Shown: positions 1 through 6,723, counted from the first letter of the stretch. The stretch is 6,723 nt of DNA from Flavobacteriaceae bacterium (GCA_016763215.1 JAESUF010000262.1:1-6723), one strand, 5' to 3'. Program-made: numbers and translations. Notes: generated from the letters alone by a model not told the origin.

Positions 1-1205
1 AACACATCATGGAAAACAAAGAGCTAAGCTTTTTTGAAGCTTTGATTCCTGTAGTTATTTTGATGGGGTTTTTAGCATACAATATATTCTATGCAGAGGG
101 TGTTATGTTTGGCGATTATTCCAATCAATACATTCTTTTAATTGGAGGATTGGTAGCAGCCTTTGTTGGGTTTTATAATAAAGTATCAATCATTAGAATG
201 CTTCTGGAGATTTGGGAAAATTGGAGAAGTATTATGGTGCCCATATTTATTCTTCTTTTGGTAGGAGCTTTGGCAGGAACCTGGTTGGTTAGTGGAGTTA
301 TACCAGCAATGGTGTACTATGGATTGCAAGTGTTGAGTCCCGAGATCTTTTTACCTGCATCCGTTGTGATTGCAGCAATTATTTCAATAGCTACAGGTAG
401 TTCATGGACCACCTCAGCTACCGTAGGAATTGCTTTAATTGGAATTGGTGGTGCCTTAGGTATTCCTTCGGGAATGATTGCAGGAGCGGTAATTTCTGGG
501 GCTTATTTTGGAGATAAAATGTCACCCTTAAGTGATACCACAAACTTGGCGCCAGCTATGGCTGGAACCGATTTGTTTACACATATCAAGTATATGGCGT
601 ACACAACCATCCCTACTATTTTAATTACGTTGGTTGCTTTTACAATTATGAGTTTTACAGTAGATACAAGTGGAAGTGCAGATATTAGTGGATTGCTTAC
701 TACTATAGATAAAACATTTCATATATCACCTTGGTTGTTTGTTGTTCCGGGAGTTGTTGTTGGGTTGATCTTGTTAAAAACAAAACCTTTAATAGCACTA
801 GGAACAGGAGTTGTACTAGCTGCTGTTTTTGCATTCATTTTTCAAGCAGATGTACTGAGTGCTTTGTCTGATTCGAATACAGAATCTATTTTAAATGCGG
901 TGTTTATTGAAACTCAAATAACAACAGATAATGAAACATTAACAAAGTTGTTTAATGCTGGAGGTATGGACGGAATGATATGGACCATTTTATTAATAGT
1001 CTGTGCAATGGTTTTTGGAGGTGCAATGGATGCTATAGGCGCCTTGGCAAAATTAACAAAAGCACTCTTGTCATTAGCGAGTTCAATTTTCGGATTGTTT
1101 GCTAGTACTGTGGTGAGTTGTTTAGGATTAAATGTAATTGCTTCAGATCAGTATTTAGCGTTGGTAATTCCAGGAAAAATGTTTAAGCAAGCCTATGAAG
1201 ATAGA

Positions 1206-1208
1206 TGA
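1206..1208 (+). other. nhaC: Premature in-frame TGA in nhaC
   Basis: TGA lies between codons for D-R and L-A-P in a block that in NhaC proteins normally reads R-G-L-A-P-x-N-L-S-R. The frame stays open and homologous for 71 more codons. A single G-to-T change at the first codon position (GGA to TGA) accounts for it. No length change is needed. Confidence 0.5.
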
Positions 1209-1310
1209 CTGGCACCTGAGAATTTAAGTAGAACCTTAGAAGATTCAGGAACGGTTACTTCAGTGTTAATTCTTTGGAATACCTGTGGAGCATATCAATC
1301 TGGAGTATTA

Positions 1311-1328
1311 GGAGTAGGAGTAGGAGAA
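1311..1328 (+). repeat. Short GGAGTA hexanucleotide tandem repeat within nhaC
   Basis: There are two perfect GGAGTA units plus a third with one mismatch (GGAGAA), and a further unit lies just upstream at 1302-1307. The repeat encodes alternating Gly-Val in the post-stop part of nhaC (G-V-L-G-V-G-V-G-E). It is in frame and probably a coding coincidence, though such repeats can gain or lose units. Confidence 0.5.
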
Positions 1329-1423
1329 TACTTCTTCTATGCTATTTTTAACTGGTTATCACCATTTATGACCTTGCTATTTGCTGCCTTTAGAATTAAA
1401 ATCAGACAATTAGTTACCAAATA

Positions 1424-1882
1424 ATGATCGTTAGCGCTGTTCTTTCTGATGCTGAAATTCTTACCGAACTAGCGATTAAATCGAAAGCACATTGGGGATA
1501 TACCGATGCGGAACTCGAAAGTTGGCGAGAAGATCTGACAGTTACTCCTCAAATGTTTGAAGATTATAATGTCTGTAAATACCTAGTAAATGATCAAATA
1601 GCTGGATTCTATATTCTGAATAGAGTAAACATACGAACCAGTCTTCTCAATTTTTTATTCATCTCACCAAACTATATCAAGCAAGGAATTGGACATCAAT
1701 TGTTACAACATGCTATTGAATATTGTAAAGGAGGGAGCAGTGCTATTTTAAATGTATTGTCAGACCCAAATGCTCAGGCTTTTTATGCAAAGTATGGTTT
1801 TGAGGTAATTGATGAAATAGAAAGCGCTATTCCAGGACGTTTTTTGCCAGAAATGGAATTATTATTTCCAGAGAATCAATAA
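1424..1882 (+). CDS. GNAT-family N-acetyltransferase
   Basis: This is a complete 152-residue protein of the Gcn5-related N-acetyltransferase fold, the usual length for a single-domain member. Members transfer an acetyl group from acetyl-CoA to an amine; the substrate cannot be told from sequence. The central strand FLFISPNYIKQGIGHQLLQHA (about residues 77-97) is motif A. It has the pyrophosphate-binding Q-G-I-G-H loop, although the usual Arg/Gln at the first loop position is Ile. Motif B follows as DPNAQAFYAKYGFEVIDE (about 114-131). The end, IPGRFLPEMEL, resembles a subgroup whose tail reads GR-x-L-P-x-M. The protein is cytoplasmic, with no signal or membrane segment. The ATG overlaps the nhaC TAA (TAATG), there is no clear Shine-Dalgarno sequence, and no promoter fits between the genes. 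This suggests co-transcription and translational coupling with nhaC. Confidence 0.5.
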   Translation: MIVSAVLSDAEILTELAIKSKAHWGYTDAELESWREDLTVTPQMFEDYNVCKYLVNDQIAGFYILNRVNIRTSLLNFLFISPNYIKQGIGHQLLQHAIEYCKGGSSAILNVLSDPNAQAFYAKYGFEVIDEIESAIPGRFLPEMELLFPENQ

Positions 1883-1893
1883 GGAAATTGATT
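1874..1893. repeat. Small inverted repeat between convergent stops
   Basis: AATCAAT (1874-1880) and ATTGATT (1887-1893) can pair as a 7-bp stem around a 6-base loop. The element covers the stop of the acetyltransferase gene (+) and reaches the stop of the porin gene (-). Its position suggests a bidirectional terminator, but the stem has only one G-C pair and no convincing U-tract. I therefore record it as an inverted repeat only. Confidence 0.5.
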
Positions 1894-3858
1894 AAATAAA
1901 CCAATTCCAAACCAATCCAAACCGAATTATAAAATCGCGATACGGGTAGTTAGGTGCAGAAAAATAGTTCTTTTTCCCTACGTTAGAAAGCGCATTGTCT
2001 ACTCGGAAGTAAATTCGTGTTCTACGTATTTGAGCATTGAAAAATAACTCAACCGTAGGATAACCAATGTTTGTTGTGTTTTGTAGCGTGAATTCTGATA
2101 ACAATGGATTATAAGCGTTGGCTTTATACGCTGTGAAATATTTAAAAGTAGCTCCAATTTGTACTTGCATAGGCTTTCCTTTAAACCAATAATCGGAATA
2201 GTACAACGTGTTTCTAGTAACAAATTCAGGAACTCTAAAGACGGAACTACCACTACTTACATTTTGATACATAATGGTGTTGTCTAGTGCAAATCTCTTG
2301 TATTTGAATTCTCTTGAAGCTTTAATTTTTAAATAGGTAACATTTTCAGAAGATTGGTACGGTAAGTTGTCTTCTCCAAAATAGGTGTAGTTTTCAATAT
2401 TTGTTAGATTAACACCCGCATTAATCCATTAGAATCAAACTGAAATTCTATATTTTGAGTTTTTGTATTGTTAAAATTGTTTTCCCAATTGTAATCATCG
2501 TAAATACTTTGATGCAATAAGAAATTGAAATTGGGCGATTTTGAATTTAATAACAAACTAGCTTTAATAGCAAAGAGACTGTCTTTTTTGTAGGATAAAT
2601 TACCCATGAAATTTGATCCAGATAAGCGTCCACCACCCGGTGTAATTTCTCCAGAAGCAGTTAGTTGAAATTTCTGCACTCTTGCATTCCAGTCGGCTCC
2701 AAAAGAAGCAGCATCGTCTTCTAATTTAGTTGTTGTCAATCCTACAGTTTGATTTAGAATCTCTTCATATCCATAAGAAGAATTTAGCAGGGTCGATTTT
2801 ACTCGAAAAGTCCCTAAAATAAACGTAGAATTAAATTCTAAAAAGAATTGATTCTTTATAATGGTGTGCGCTACTTCATCTTTTACTATTCCAGTTGAAC
2901 TCGTAGTTCCAAAAATGCTGGCAATTGGTGTTGTTTGTGCAAACTGATACGATTTTTTCTCTCGTGAAAATGCATGTCCGATTTTTAGGTTGCTAAAATC
3001 CTGATTGCTTACAGAATCTTTAGACGATAGCAATTTGAAATCATGTTCAAAATAGAATCGGGCACTTTTGAAGGTGTTTTCAGTATCTTCAAGGTTTGTG
3101 TCTAAACGTCCTCTATCAGTAAAGTTCTGGTCATCGTCAATAAAGGATTGCAAAGCACCAGTGGTTAATCCGCCATTTTCTTCTTGTAATAGATCTTGCG
3201 TAATTAGATGGCCCTTCATCGCATATTGACTTTCCTTCGTTCGATAATGAAACGTAGTTTTGAAGGTTCCATGACTTACCAAAGATTCTCGGTACTGTCC
3301 TAAAGAACGTAACCCAGTATAAGCAATAGAAACATTGAGGCGTTTTGAAAAATTGACAGTGAAAAAGGATTCTAAAAACTGACCCTGCTCTAAGGTTGTT
3401 AAAAACATGAGCTCAGAGGTGGGTGTAGGAACCTCATAATAATCAATGTCTTCAATAGTTAGATAAAAAAACTGCTTGGCGCGAACACCAATATCTGGAT
3501 GAGTGCTAATTTGATTAAAATGATAGCCTAAACTATTAAAGGTCTGTCCGATATTATGAAAGGGGAGTAATTCAAAATTATCCTTTCGTAAAAAATTAAA
3601 TTTAGTATGTTTCTTTAGCGTTAACGTAGTGTCAATATACGTTGTGTCTCTAAAAAAAGAAGGTATTTTATAATCGGTGTACTTTGTTTTTCCACTCAAT
3701 GTTACTTTAACATTCCTTTGATTTAAACTATCGTTTTGGTTGTTTGTATTGTTGCGTATATAGTCTGCTTTGGTTGATTTTAAATCTCTTACCTGAGAGA
3801 ATAAAAGAGAAGAACTAGACAGAAGTGTAAGTAAGAATAAGAAAACGACTCTCTTCAT
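1892..3858 (-). pseudogene. Putative porin (Porin_10-like outer-membrane beta-barrel), frameshifted
   Basis: This is a predicted outer-membrane beta-barrel of the 'putative porin' group common in Flavobacteriia; its substrate is unknown. I start it at ATG 3858-3856, which gives MKRVVFLFLLTLL and a signal peptide ending near LFSQ. An upstream in-frame TTG lies inside the promoter element and is unlikely to be used. The body has many alternating aromatic/polar strands, for example RAKQFFYLTIEDIDYY and LNVSIAYTGLRSLGQY. The end, RDFIIRFGLVWNWFI, is an aromatic-rich last strand. After residue 476 (codon TCT ending at 2431) the frame runs into TAA at 2404-2406. The frame starting TGG at 2428 instead continues with WINAGVNLTNIENYTYFG through to TAA at 1892-1894. 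Restoring one base gives about 655 residues, normal for the family. The truncated form lacks the last 178 residues and could not close the barrel. It converges on the acetyltransferase gene with a 9-bp gap. Confidence 0.5.
2429..2430 (-). other. One-base deletion (frameshift) in the porin gene
   Basis: Read on the minus strand, the sequence is GAT TCT AA/TGG ATT AAT GCG. Upstream the porin frame gives Q-F-D-S, and downstream the frame offset by one gives W-I-N-A-G-V-N-L. Only an AAN codon (Lys or Asn) missing its third base is needed to join them, most simply AAA reduced to AA. Both sides are open and porin-like for hundreds of bases, which fixes the lesion to this point within a codon or two. 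Confidence 0.5.
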
Positions 3859-3876
3859 CAACAAAAATAATTTAAG

Positions 3877-3884
3877 CAAATGTA
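3877..3884 (-). promoter_or_regulatory. Bacteroidota-type -7 element for the porin gene
   Basis: The minus strand reads TACATTTG, a perfect match to the Bacteroidota consensus TAnnTTTG. It ends 18 bases before the porin ATG, leaving a short leader of roughly a dozen bases. No clear -33 TTG is seen at the expected spacing, so support rests on the -7 match and its position. Confidence 0.5.
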
Positions 3885-3898
3885 AACTTTTAAACGTA

Positions 3899-3915
3899 AA
3901 TTATTCTAAATAATT
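3899..3915. repeat. AT-only inverted repeat in the porin/rnhB spacer
   Basis: AATTATT (3899-3905) and AATAATT (3909-3915) form a perfect 7-bp inverted repeat with a 3-base centre. It lies upstream of both divergent genes, so it could be an operator. Repeats of this composition are expected by chance in such AT-rich DNA. Confidence 0.5.
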
Positions 3916-3940
3916 ATTTTGAAAATGTTAATTTGGCAAC

Positions 3941-4540
3941 GTGTTAAAAAGTAATTATAGCGGAAACCAATTAGAAGTTGGTACAGACGAAGCAGGGAGA
4001 GGGTGTTTGTCTGGACCCGTTGTGGCGGCAGCCGTTATTTTACCCAAAAATTTCCATCATGAATTCTTAAATGATTCTAAGCAAATTTCTGAAGCGAAAA
4101 GGCGGATTTTAAGACCCTATATTGAAGAGCATGCCTTAGCATATGGAGTTAGTTTTATTGATCATGAAGAAGTGGATGAATTGAATGTATTACAAGCTTC
4201 TATTACTGGGATGCATCGATCAATAGATCAACTCACCATTATTCCAGAGTTTATTATTATAGATGGAAACAAATTTAGACCTTATCAAGAGATTCCTTAT
4301 GAAACTATTGTAAAAGGGGATGCAAAATATAAAAGTATTGCCGCTGCCTCTATATTGGCAAAAACATACCGAGATGAATTTATGGAAAAGATTCATTTAG
4401 AATTTCCAAACTATAATTGGAAAAAAAATAAAGGATATCCAACCAAAGAACATCGAAAAGCAATTCAAGAATTCGGAATTACAAAATACCATCGAAAAAC
4501 ATTCAAATTGCTGCCTACTCAAATGAAATTAGATCTTTGA
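3941..4540 (+). CDS. rnhB: Ribonuclease HII
   Basis: This cytoplasmic endonuclease cuts the RNA strand of RNA-DNA hybrids and starts removal of single ribonucleotides misincorporated in DNA. The 199-residue length matches bacterial RNase HII (about 200). The N-terminal TDEAGRG motif holds catalytic D16 and E17. IIIDGNKF gives D108 and [18 protein letters not shown] gives D127, completing the four acidic metal-binding residues. NKGYPT places the conserved Tyr at 166, which recognises the ribose 2'-OH at the RNA-DNA junction. The start is GTG at 3941: an in-frame TAA at 3929-3931 excludes anything earlier, and [20 protein letters not shown] begins as relatives do. GTG starts are not common in this group. 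It is divergent from the porin gene, and its last 12 bases overlap the end of lipB on the other strand. The gene appears intact, unlike both neighbours. Confidence 0.5.
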   Translation: MLKSNYSGNQLEVGTDEAGRGCLSGPVVAAAVILPKNFHHEFLNDSKQISEAKRRILRPYIEEHALAYGVSFIDHEEVDELNVLQASITGMHRSIDQLTIIPEFIIIDGNKFRPYQEIPYETIVKGDAKYKSIAAASILAKTYRDEFMEKIHLEFPNYNWKKNKGYPTKEHRKAIQEFGITKYHRKTFKLLPTQMKLDL

Positions 4541-5234
4541 TATGTATTCTTCTACTTGAAATTGTTCTTTAAAATGATGAAGAATTTTTTCTTTAATCTC
4601 TTTCAAATCAACTTTTTTATTCAGCTCAGCTTCTATGGAAGTCACTGCTTTTCCTCGAATGCCACAAGGAATAATATTGTCAAAATAACCTAAATTTGTA
4701 TTTACATTCAAAGCAAACCCATGCATGGTTACCCATCGACTGCTTCGAATTCCCATAGCACAAATCTTTCGAGCAAAAGGAGTGCCTACATCTAACCAAA
4801 CACCAGTTTCGCCATCGCTTCTTTCTCCTTTAAGACCATATTCGGCAATGGTTTTAATAATTACCTCTTCTAAAAGTCGCAGGTATTTATGAATGTCTGT
4901 AAAGAAATTTTCTAGATCAAGAACTGGGTAGCCTACAATCTGACCAGGACCATGGTAGGTAATATCACCACCGCGATTAATTTTGTAATAAGTCGCATTT
5001 TTTTCAGCTAACTGTTGCTCGTTAAGGAGTAAATTGTTAAGGTCACCACTTTTTCCTAAGGTATAAACGTGCGGATGTTCAACAAAAAGGAAGTAATTAG
5101 ACGTTGCTGTTGAGTTTCCTGTACTTCGATTCTCTCTTTTTACATGAACAATAGAGTCAAGTAATTGCGTTTGATAGTCCCAAACTTCCTTGTAATCACT
5201 GTTTCCGAGATCCTGTAATGTTATTTTTATTCAT
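4529..5234 (-). pseudogene. lipB: Octanoyl-[ACP]:protein N-octanoyltransferase LipB, frame broken just after the start codon
   Basis: LipB moves octanoate from acyl-carrier protein to lipoyl-domain lysines, the first step of lipoate synthesis; LipA then inserts sulfur. It is cytoplasmic. One open frame from about 5230 to the TAA at 4529-4531 contains NYFLFVEHPHVYTLGKSG, RGGDITYHGPGQ (substrate pocket), ARKICAMGIRSSRWVTMHG and FDNIIPCGIRGKAV. With the start repaired, the catalytic Cys is residue 190 (codon 4666-4664) and the catalytic Lys is 156 (codon 4768-4766). This is the 34-residue spacing of the known Cys/Lys dyad (C176/K142 in M. tuberculosis). The only ATG at the expected place, 5234-5232, is out of frame and stops after 12 codons. 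The lipB frame itself has TGA at 5233-5231 and no ATG, GTG or TTG until 4756, past most of the active-site pocket. Removing one A from the A5 run after ATG-AAT gives MNKITLQDLGNSDYKEVWDY, a typical N-terminus, and about 234 residues. The gene may be functional if the extra A is a sequence error. Confidence 0.5.
5224..5228 (-). other. lipB: One-base gain in an A5 run at the lipB start
   Basis: On the minus strand the gene opens ATG AAT, then AAAAA, then TAACATTACAG. With four A's it reads ATG AAT AAA ATA ACA TTA CAG (M-N-K-I-T-L-Q), directly in the LipB frame. With five it reads into a stop after 12 codons. Homopolymer runs are typical sites of slippage and of sequencing error. Confidence 0.5.
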
Positions 5235-5244
5235 ATATAAGGTG

Positions 5245-5252
5245 CAAAGTTA
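5245..5252 (-). promoter_or_regulatory. Bacteroidota-type -7 element for lipB
   Basis: The minus strand reads TAACTTTG, a full match to TAnnTTTG. It ends 10 bases before the presumed lipB ATG at 5234, so the transcript would have a very short leader of about 5 bases or be almost leaderless. No -33 TTG is visible at the usual spacing. The location supports ATG 5234 as the ancestral start. Confidence 0.5.
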
Positions 5253-5262
5253 AGTAATTAGG

Positions 5263-5270
5263 TATATTTG
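5263..5270 (+). promoter_or_regulatory. Bacteroidota-type -7 element for the metallopeptidase gene
   Basis: TATATTTG matches TAnnTTTG exactly and lies 27 bases before the ATG at 5298, giving a leader of about 20 bases. No TTG is found 17-23 bases upstream. It faces away from the lipB element 10 bp away, so each promoter's upstream region overlaps the other's core. Confidence 0.5.
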
Positions 5271-5297
5271 AGTATTGTTTTTACCAAAGATTACAAG

Positions 5298-6723
5298 ATG
5301 CAAAATAAGTTAATCACCTCTTTACTATTTGTATTCGTTTCTTTATCCGTTTTCTCGCAAGAGAGTTATTGGAAGAACGAATTAACAGACGTCAAAAAGA
5401 AAGCCTCTTTTGAAAGTTTACATCAAAATAGTTACCACACGTCCACCCTTAACATAGCTCTTTTTAAGAATAAGCTAAAAAAAGCTTCTTTGAGAGAAAG
5501 TAGTGTAAAACAGATCGATGTTATTATCTCATTACCAAACAATGATGGGGGGCTGGAAAAATTCAGAGTACAGGAGGTTTCTATTTTTAGCGAAGCATTG
5601 GCCAATCAATACCCAAATATAAAAGCCTATGTAGGTTATGGAGTAGACACTCCTGGTGCTAGAGCACGTTTTACGGTAACACCACAAGGGTTGCAATCGA
5701 TGATTTCATATCCAAATAGTCCAAGAGTATTTACTGTGCCAGTGAGCAAAGGAGATCATCAAAACTATTTAACATATACAAAAGGAGCTCGAAAAAATGC
5801 TCAAAGAAAGTTTGAATGTTTGACCGAGTCAGAGATTCATGATACAGGTCTTGCTTTTTCTCAACAGAAAGATGCAGACGATCAAATTTTACGAACACTA
5901 CGAATTGCAATTTCTACTTCAGGAGAATACACCAACGAATGGGACGATGGAAATAATGCCAATGGAGATGCGCGAGCAGATGCTTTAGCTCAGGTAATTT
6001 CTACTATGAATAGAACCAATGAGGTTTTTGAAGTAGATATGGCTATTACTTTTCAATTGGTAACCGGAACAGAAGTGACCTATGCAGATGCTTCATCTGA
6101 CCCTTATACAGGAAATTATAATTCTCAGTTGCAGGGAGCTTTAACGGCTGTTGTAGGAGAATCGAATTATGATATTGGGCATTTATTTCATGTAGGCGCT
6201 AGTACCGGAAATTTAGGAACTGGAAGCGCAGGTTGTATAGGATGTGTTTGTTTAGATGGACAAAAAGGGTCTGGTTTCTCTGCTCATTTGTTTGAAGGAG
6301 ACGGAGGAAGTCCATATATGTCAGATTACTTTGACATTGATTATGTTCCACATGAAATAGGGCACCAAATGGGTGCGAATCATACATGGGCATTTGCAAC
6401 CGAAGGGAGTGGCGTAAATGTAGAGCCTGGTAGTGGAACAACCATTATGGGCTATGCTGGAATTACTGGAAATAATGATGTGCAAAGTCATAGTGATGCC
6501 TATTTTAACTATCACAGCATTCGCCAAATATTAACAAGGTTAGAGACAAGAACCTGTTGGACTTCAACAAACATTACCAACAACCCGCCCGTTGCCAATG
6601 CAGGAGATGATTACACCATTCCTAAGGGAACAGCTTTTGTGTTAAAAGGGGCAGCAACAACAGATGCAGACAATTCTGATGTATTAACTTATGCATGGGA
6701 GCAAATCGATAATGGAGTTTCTA
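5298..6723 (+). CDS. Secreted reprolysin-like zinc metallopeptidase with PKD-like repeat (3' end outside window)
   Basis: This is a metzincin-type peptidase, open for 475 codons and running off the window. Residues 1-20, MQNKLITSLLFVFVSLSVFS, are a signal peptide, followed by a propeptide-like region to about 200 (e.g. KAYVGYGVDTPGARARFTV). The catalytic domain starts near LRIAISTSGEYTNEW (about 201-215). It holds the zinc motif HEIGHQMGANH at 352-362 (HExxHxxGxxH; ligands H352, H356, H362, catalytic E353) and the Met-turn TIMGYAG at 382-388 with M384. C313, C316 and C318 cluster upstream of the zinc site. From about 428, NNPPVANAGDDYTIPKG begins a PKD/cadherin-like module common after this domain in Bacteroidota. 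The full protein is probably much longer and may end in a type IX secretion signal, which cannot be seen here. The likely role is extracellular protein degradation. The start is well set by the signal peptide and the promoter. The gene is divergent from lipB. Confidence 0.5.
   Translation, partial: MQNKLITSLLFVFVSLSVFSQESYWKNELTDVKKKASFESLHQNSYHTSTLNIALFKNKLKKASLRESSVKQIDVIISLPNNDGGLEKFRVQEVSIFSEALANQYPNIKAYVGYGVDTPGARARFTVTPQGLQSMISYPNSPRVFTVPVSKGDHQNYLTYTKGARKNAQRKFECLTESEIHDTGLAFSQQKDADDQILRTLRIAISTSGEYTNEWDDGNNANGDARADALAQVISTMNRTNEVFEVDMAITFQLVTGTEVTYADASSDPYTGNYNSQLQGALTAVVGESNYDIGHLFHVGASTGNLGTGSAGCIGCVCLDGQKGSGFSAHLFEGDGGSPYMSDYFDIDYVPHEIGHQMGANHTWAFATEGSGVNVEPGSGTTIMGYAGITGNNDVQSHSDAYFNYHSIRQILTRLETRTCWTSTNITNNPPVANAGDDYTIPKGTAFVLKGAATTDADNSDVLTYAWEQIDNGVS

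Larger units (their letters stand above)
9..1424 (+). pseudogene. nhaC: Na+/H+ antiporter, NhaC family, interrupted by an in-frame TGA
   Basis: This is an inner-membrane sodium/proton antiporter of the NhaC family, which exports Na+ in exchange for H+ for pH and salt homeostasis. The translation is strongly hydrophobic. It carries NhaC signatures: SIATGSSWTTSATVG near residues 125-139, GDKMSPLSDTTNLAPAMAGT near 168-187, and ASDQYLALVIPGKMFKQAY near 378-396. Codon 400 (1206-1208) is TGA. The same frame then continues with typical NhaC sequence, LAPENLSRTLEDSGTVTSV, and a last hydrophobic segment, up to TAA at 1422-1424. The whole frame is 471 codons, a normal family length. The stop sits where relatives usually have Gly (R-G-L-A-P), so a single GGA-to-TGA change explains it. 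The truncated product would lose about 72 residues, including the conserved LIPWNTCGA region and the last membrane segment, and is probably inactive. The ATG at 9 fits the family N-terminus. No usable restart codon follows the stop. The TAA overlaps the ATG of the next gene. Confidence 0.5.

Noticed and set aside
1206..1208. TGA read as an amino acid (glycine as in genetic code 25, or selenocysteine)
   Set aside because: rnhB ends in TGA exactly where the family ends, so TGA works as a stop here. The other genes and promoters are Bacteroidota-like, and no selenocysteine insertion hairpin is evident after the codon.
1999..2253. Minus-strand reading frame inside the porin gene
   Set aside because: It overlaps the porin coding sequence in another frame and has no recognisable domain.
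3856..3879. TTG at 3879 as the porin start, adding seven residues
   Set aside because: The TTG lies inside the TACATTTG promoter element, and MKRVVFLFLL from ATG 3858 is a better signal peptide start.
3914..3935. Promoter for rnhB (TTATTTTG at 3914-3921 or TTAATTTG at 3928-3935)
   Set aside because: Each has one mismatch to TAnnTTTG in the important second base, and no -33 element is visible. This is expected by chance in such AT-rich DNA.
4529..4756. A separate 75-residue gene starting at ATG 4756 (-)
   Set aside because: It is only the C-terminal third of LipB. The same frame continues upstream with all LipB motifs, and the ATG is an internal Met in ICAMGIRSSRW.
6199..6527. Two minus-strand reading frames (6199-6441 and 6321-6527) opposite the metallopeptidase
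   Set aside because: Both are antisense to a well-supported catalytic domain, have odd composition, and lack promoter or family signs.
1..6723. CRISPR array, tRNA or rRNA, insertion sequence, defence or toxin-antitoxin system
   Set aside because: I found no regularly spaced repeats, cloverleaf-like stretches, transposase motifs or paired small genes. Nearly all the sequence is accounted for by six ordinary genes.

Overview
The window looks like chromosomal DNA from a marine-type member of the Bacteroidota, most likely Flavobacteriaceae. The evidence is AT-rich DNA with long AT-only intergenic stretches, TAnnTTTG -7 promoter elements, little sign of Shine-Dalgarno sequences, a Porin_10-type outer-membrane protein, and a secreted reprolysin-like metallopeptidase followed by a PKD-like repeat. 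The genes read as ordinary core or household functions. I see no mobile element, CRISPR array, tRNA, rRNA or defence system.

Layout: (1) Positions 9-1424 (+) hold a Na+/H+ antiporter of the NhaC family, broken by an in-frame TGA at codon 400. (2) Positions 1424-1882 (+) hold a GNAT acetyltransferase whose ATG overlaps the nhaC stop (TAATG). (3) Converging on it, 1892-3858 (-) is a putative porin of about 655 residues, split by a one-base frameshift at 2429-2430. (4) After an AT-rich divergent spacer, 3941-4540 (+) is an intact RNase HII (rnhB) with a GTG start. (5) Overlapping its last 12 bases tail to tail is lipB (4529-5234, -). Its reading frame is complete for about 230 residues but is separated from its only plausible ATG by one extra A in an A5 run. 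(6) A 63-bp divergent spacer carries a -7 element in each direction. (7) From 5298 to the end (+) is a secreted zinc metallopeptidase that continues beyond the window.

The main result is the number of lesions. Three of the six genes (nhaC, porin, lipB) each carry one small disabling change: a nonsense substitution, a one-base loss and a one-base homopolymer gain. Everything around each change is still recognisable coding sequence. Either these are very recent mutations or some are errors in the underlying sequence. An intact-looking lipB body argues for the second explanation in at least that case. I did not find an undescribed multi-gene system here, and the genes do not form an obvious shared pathway.
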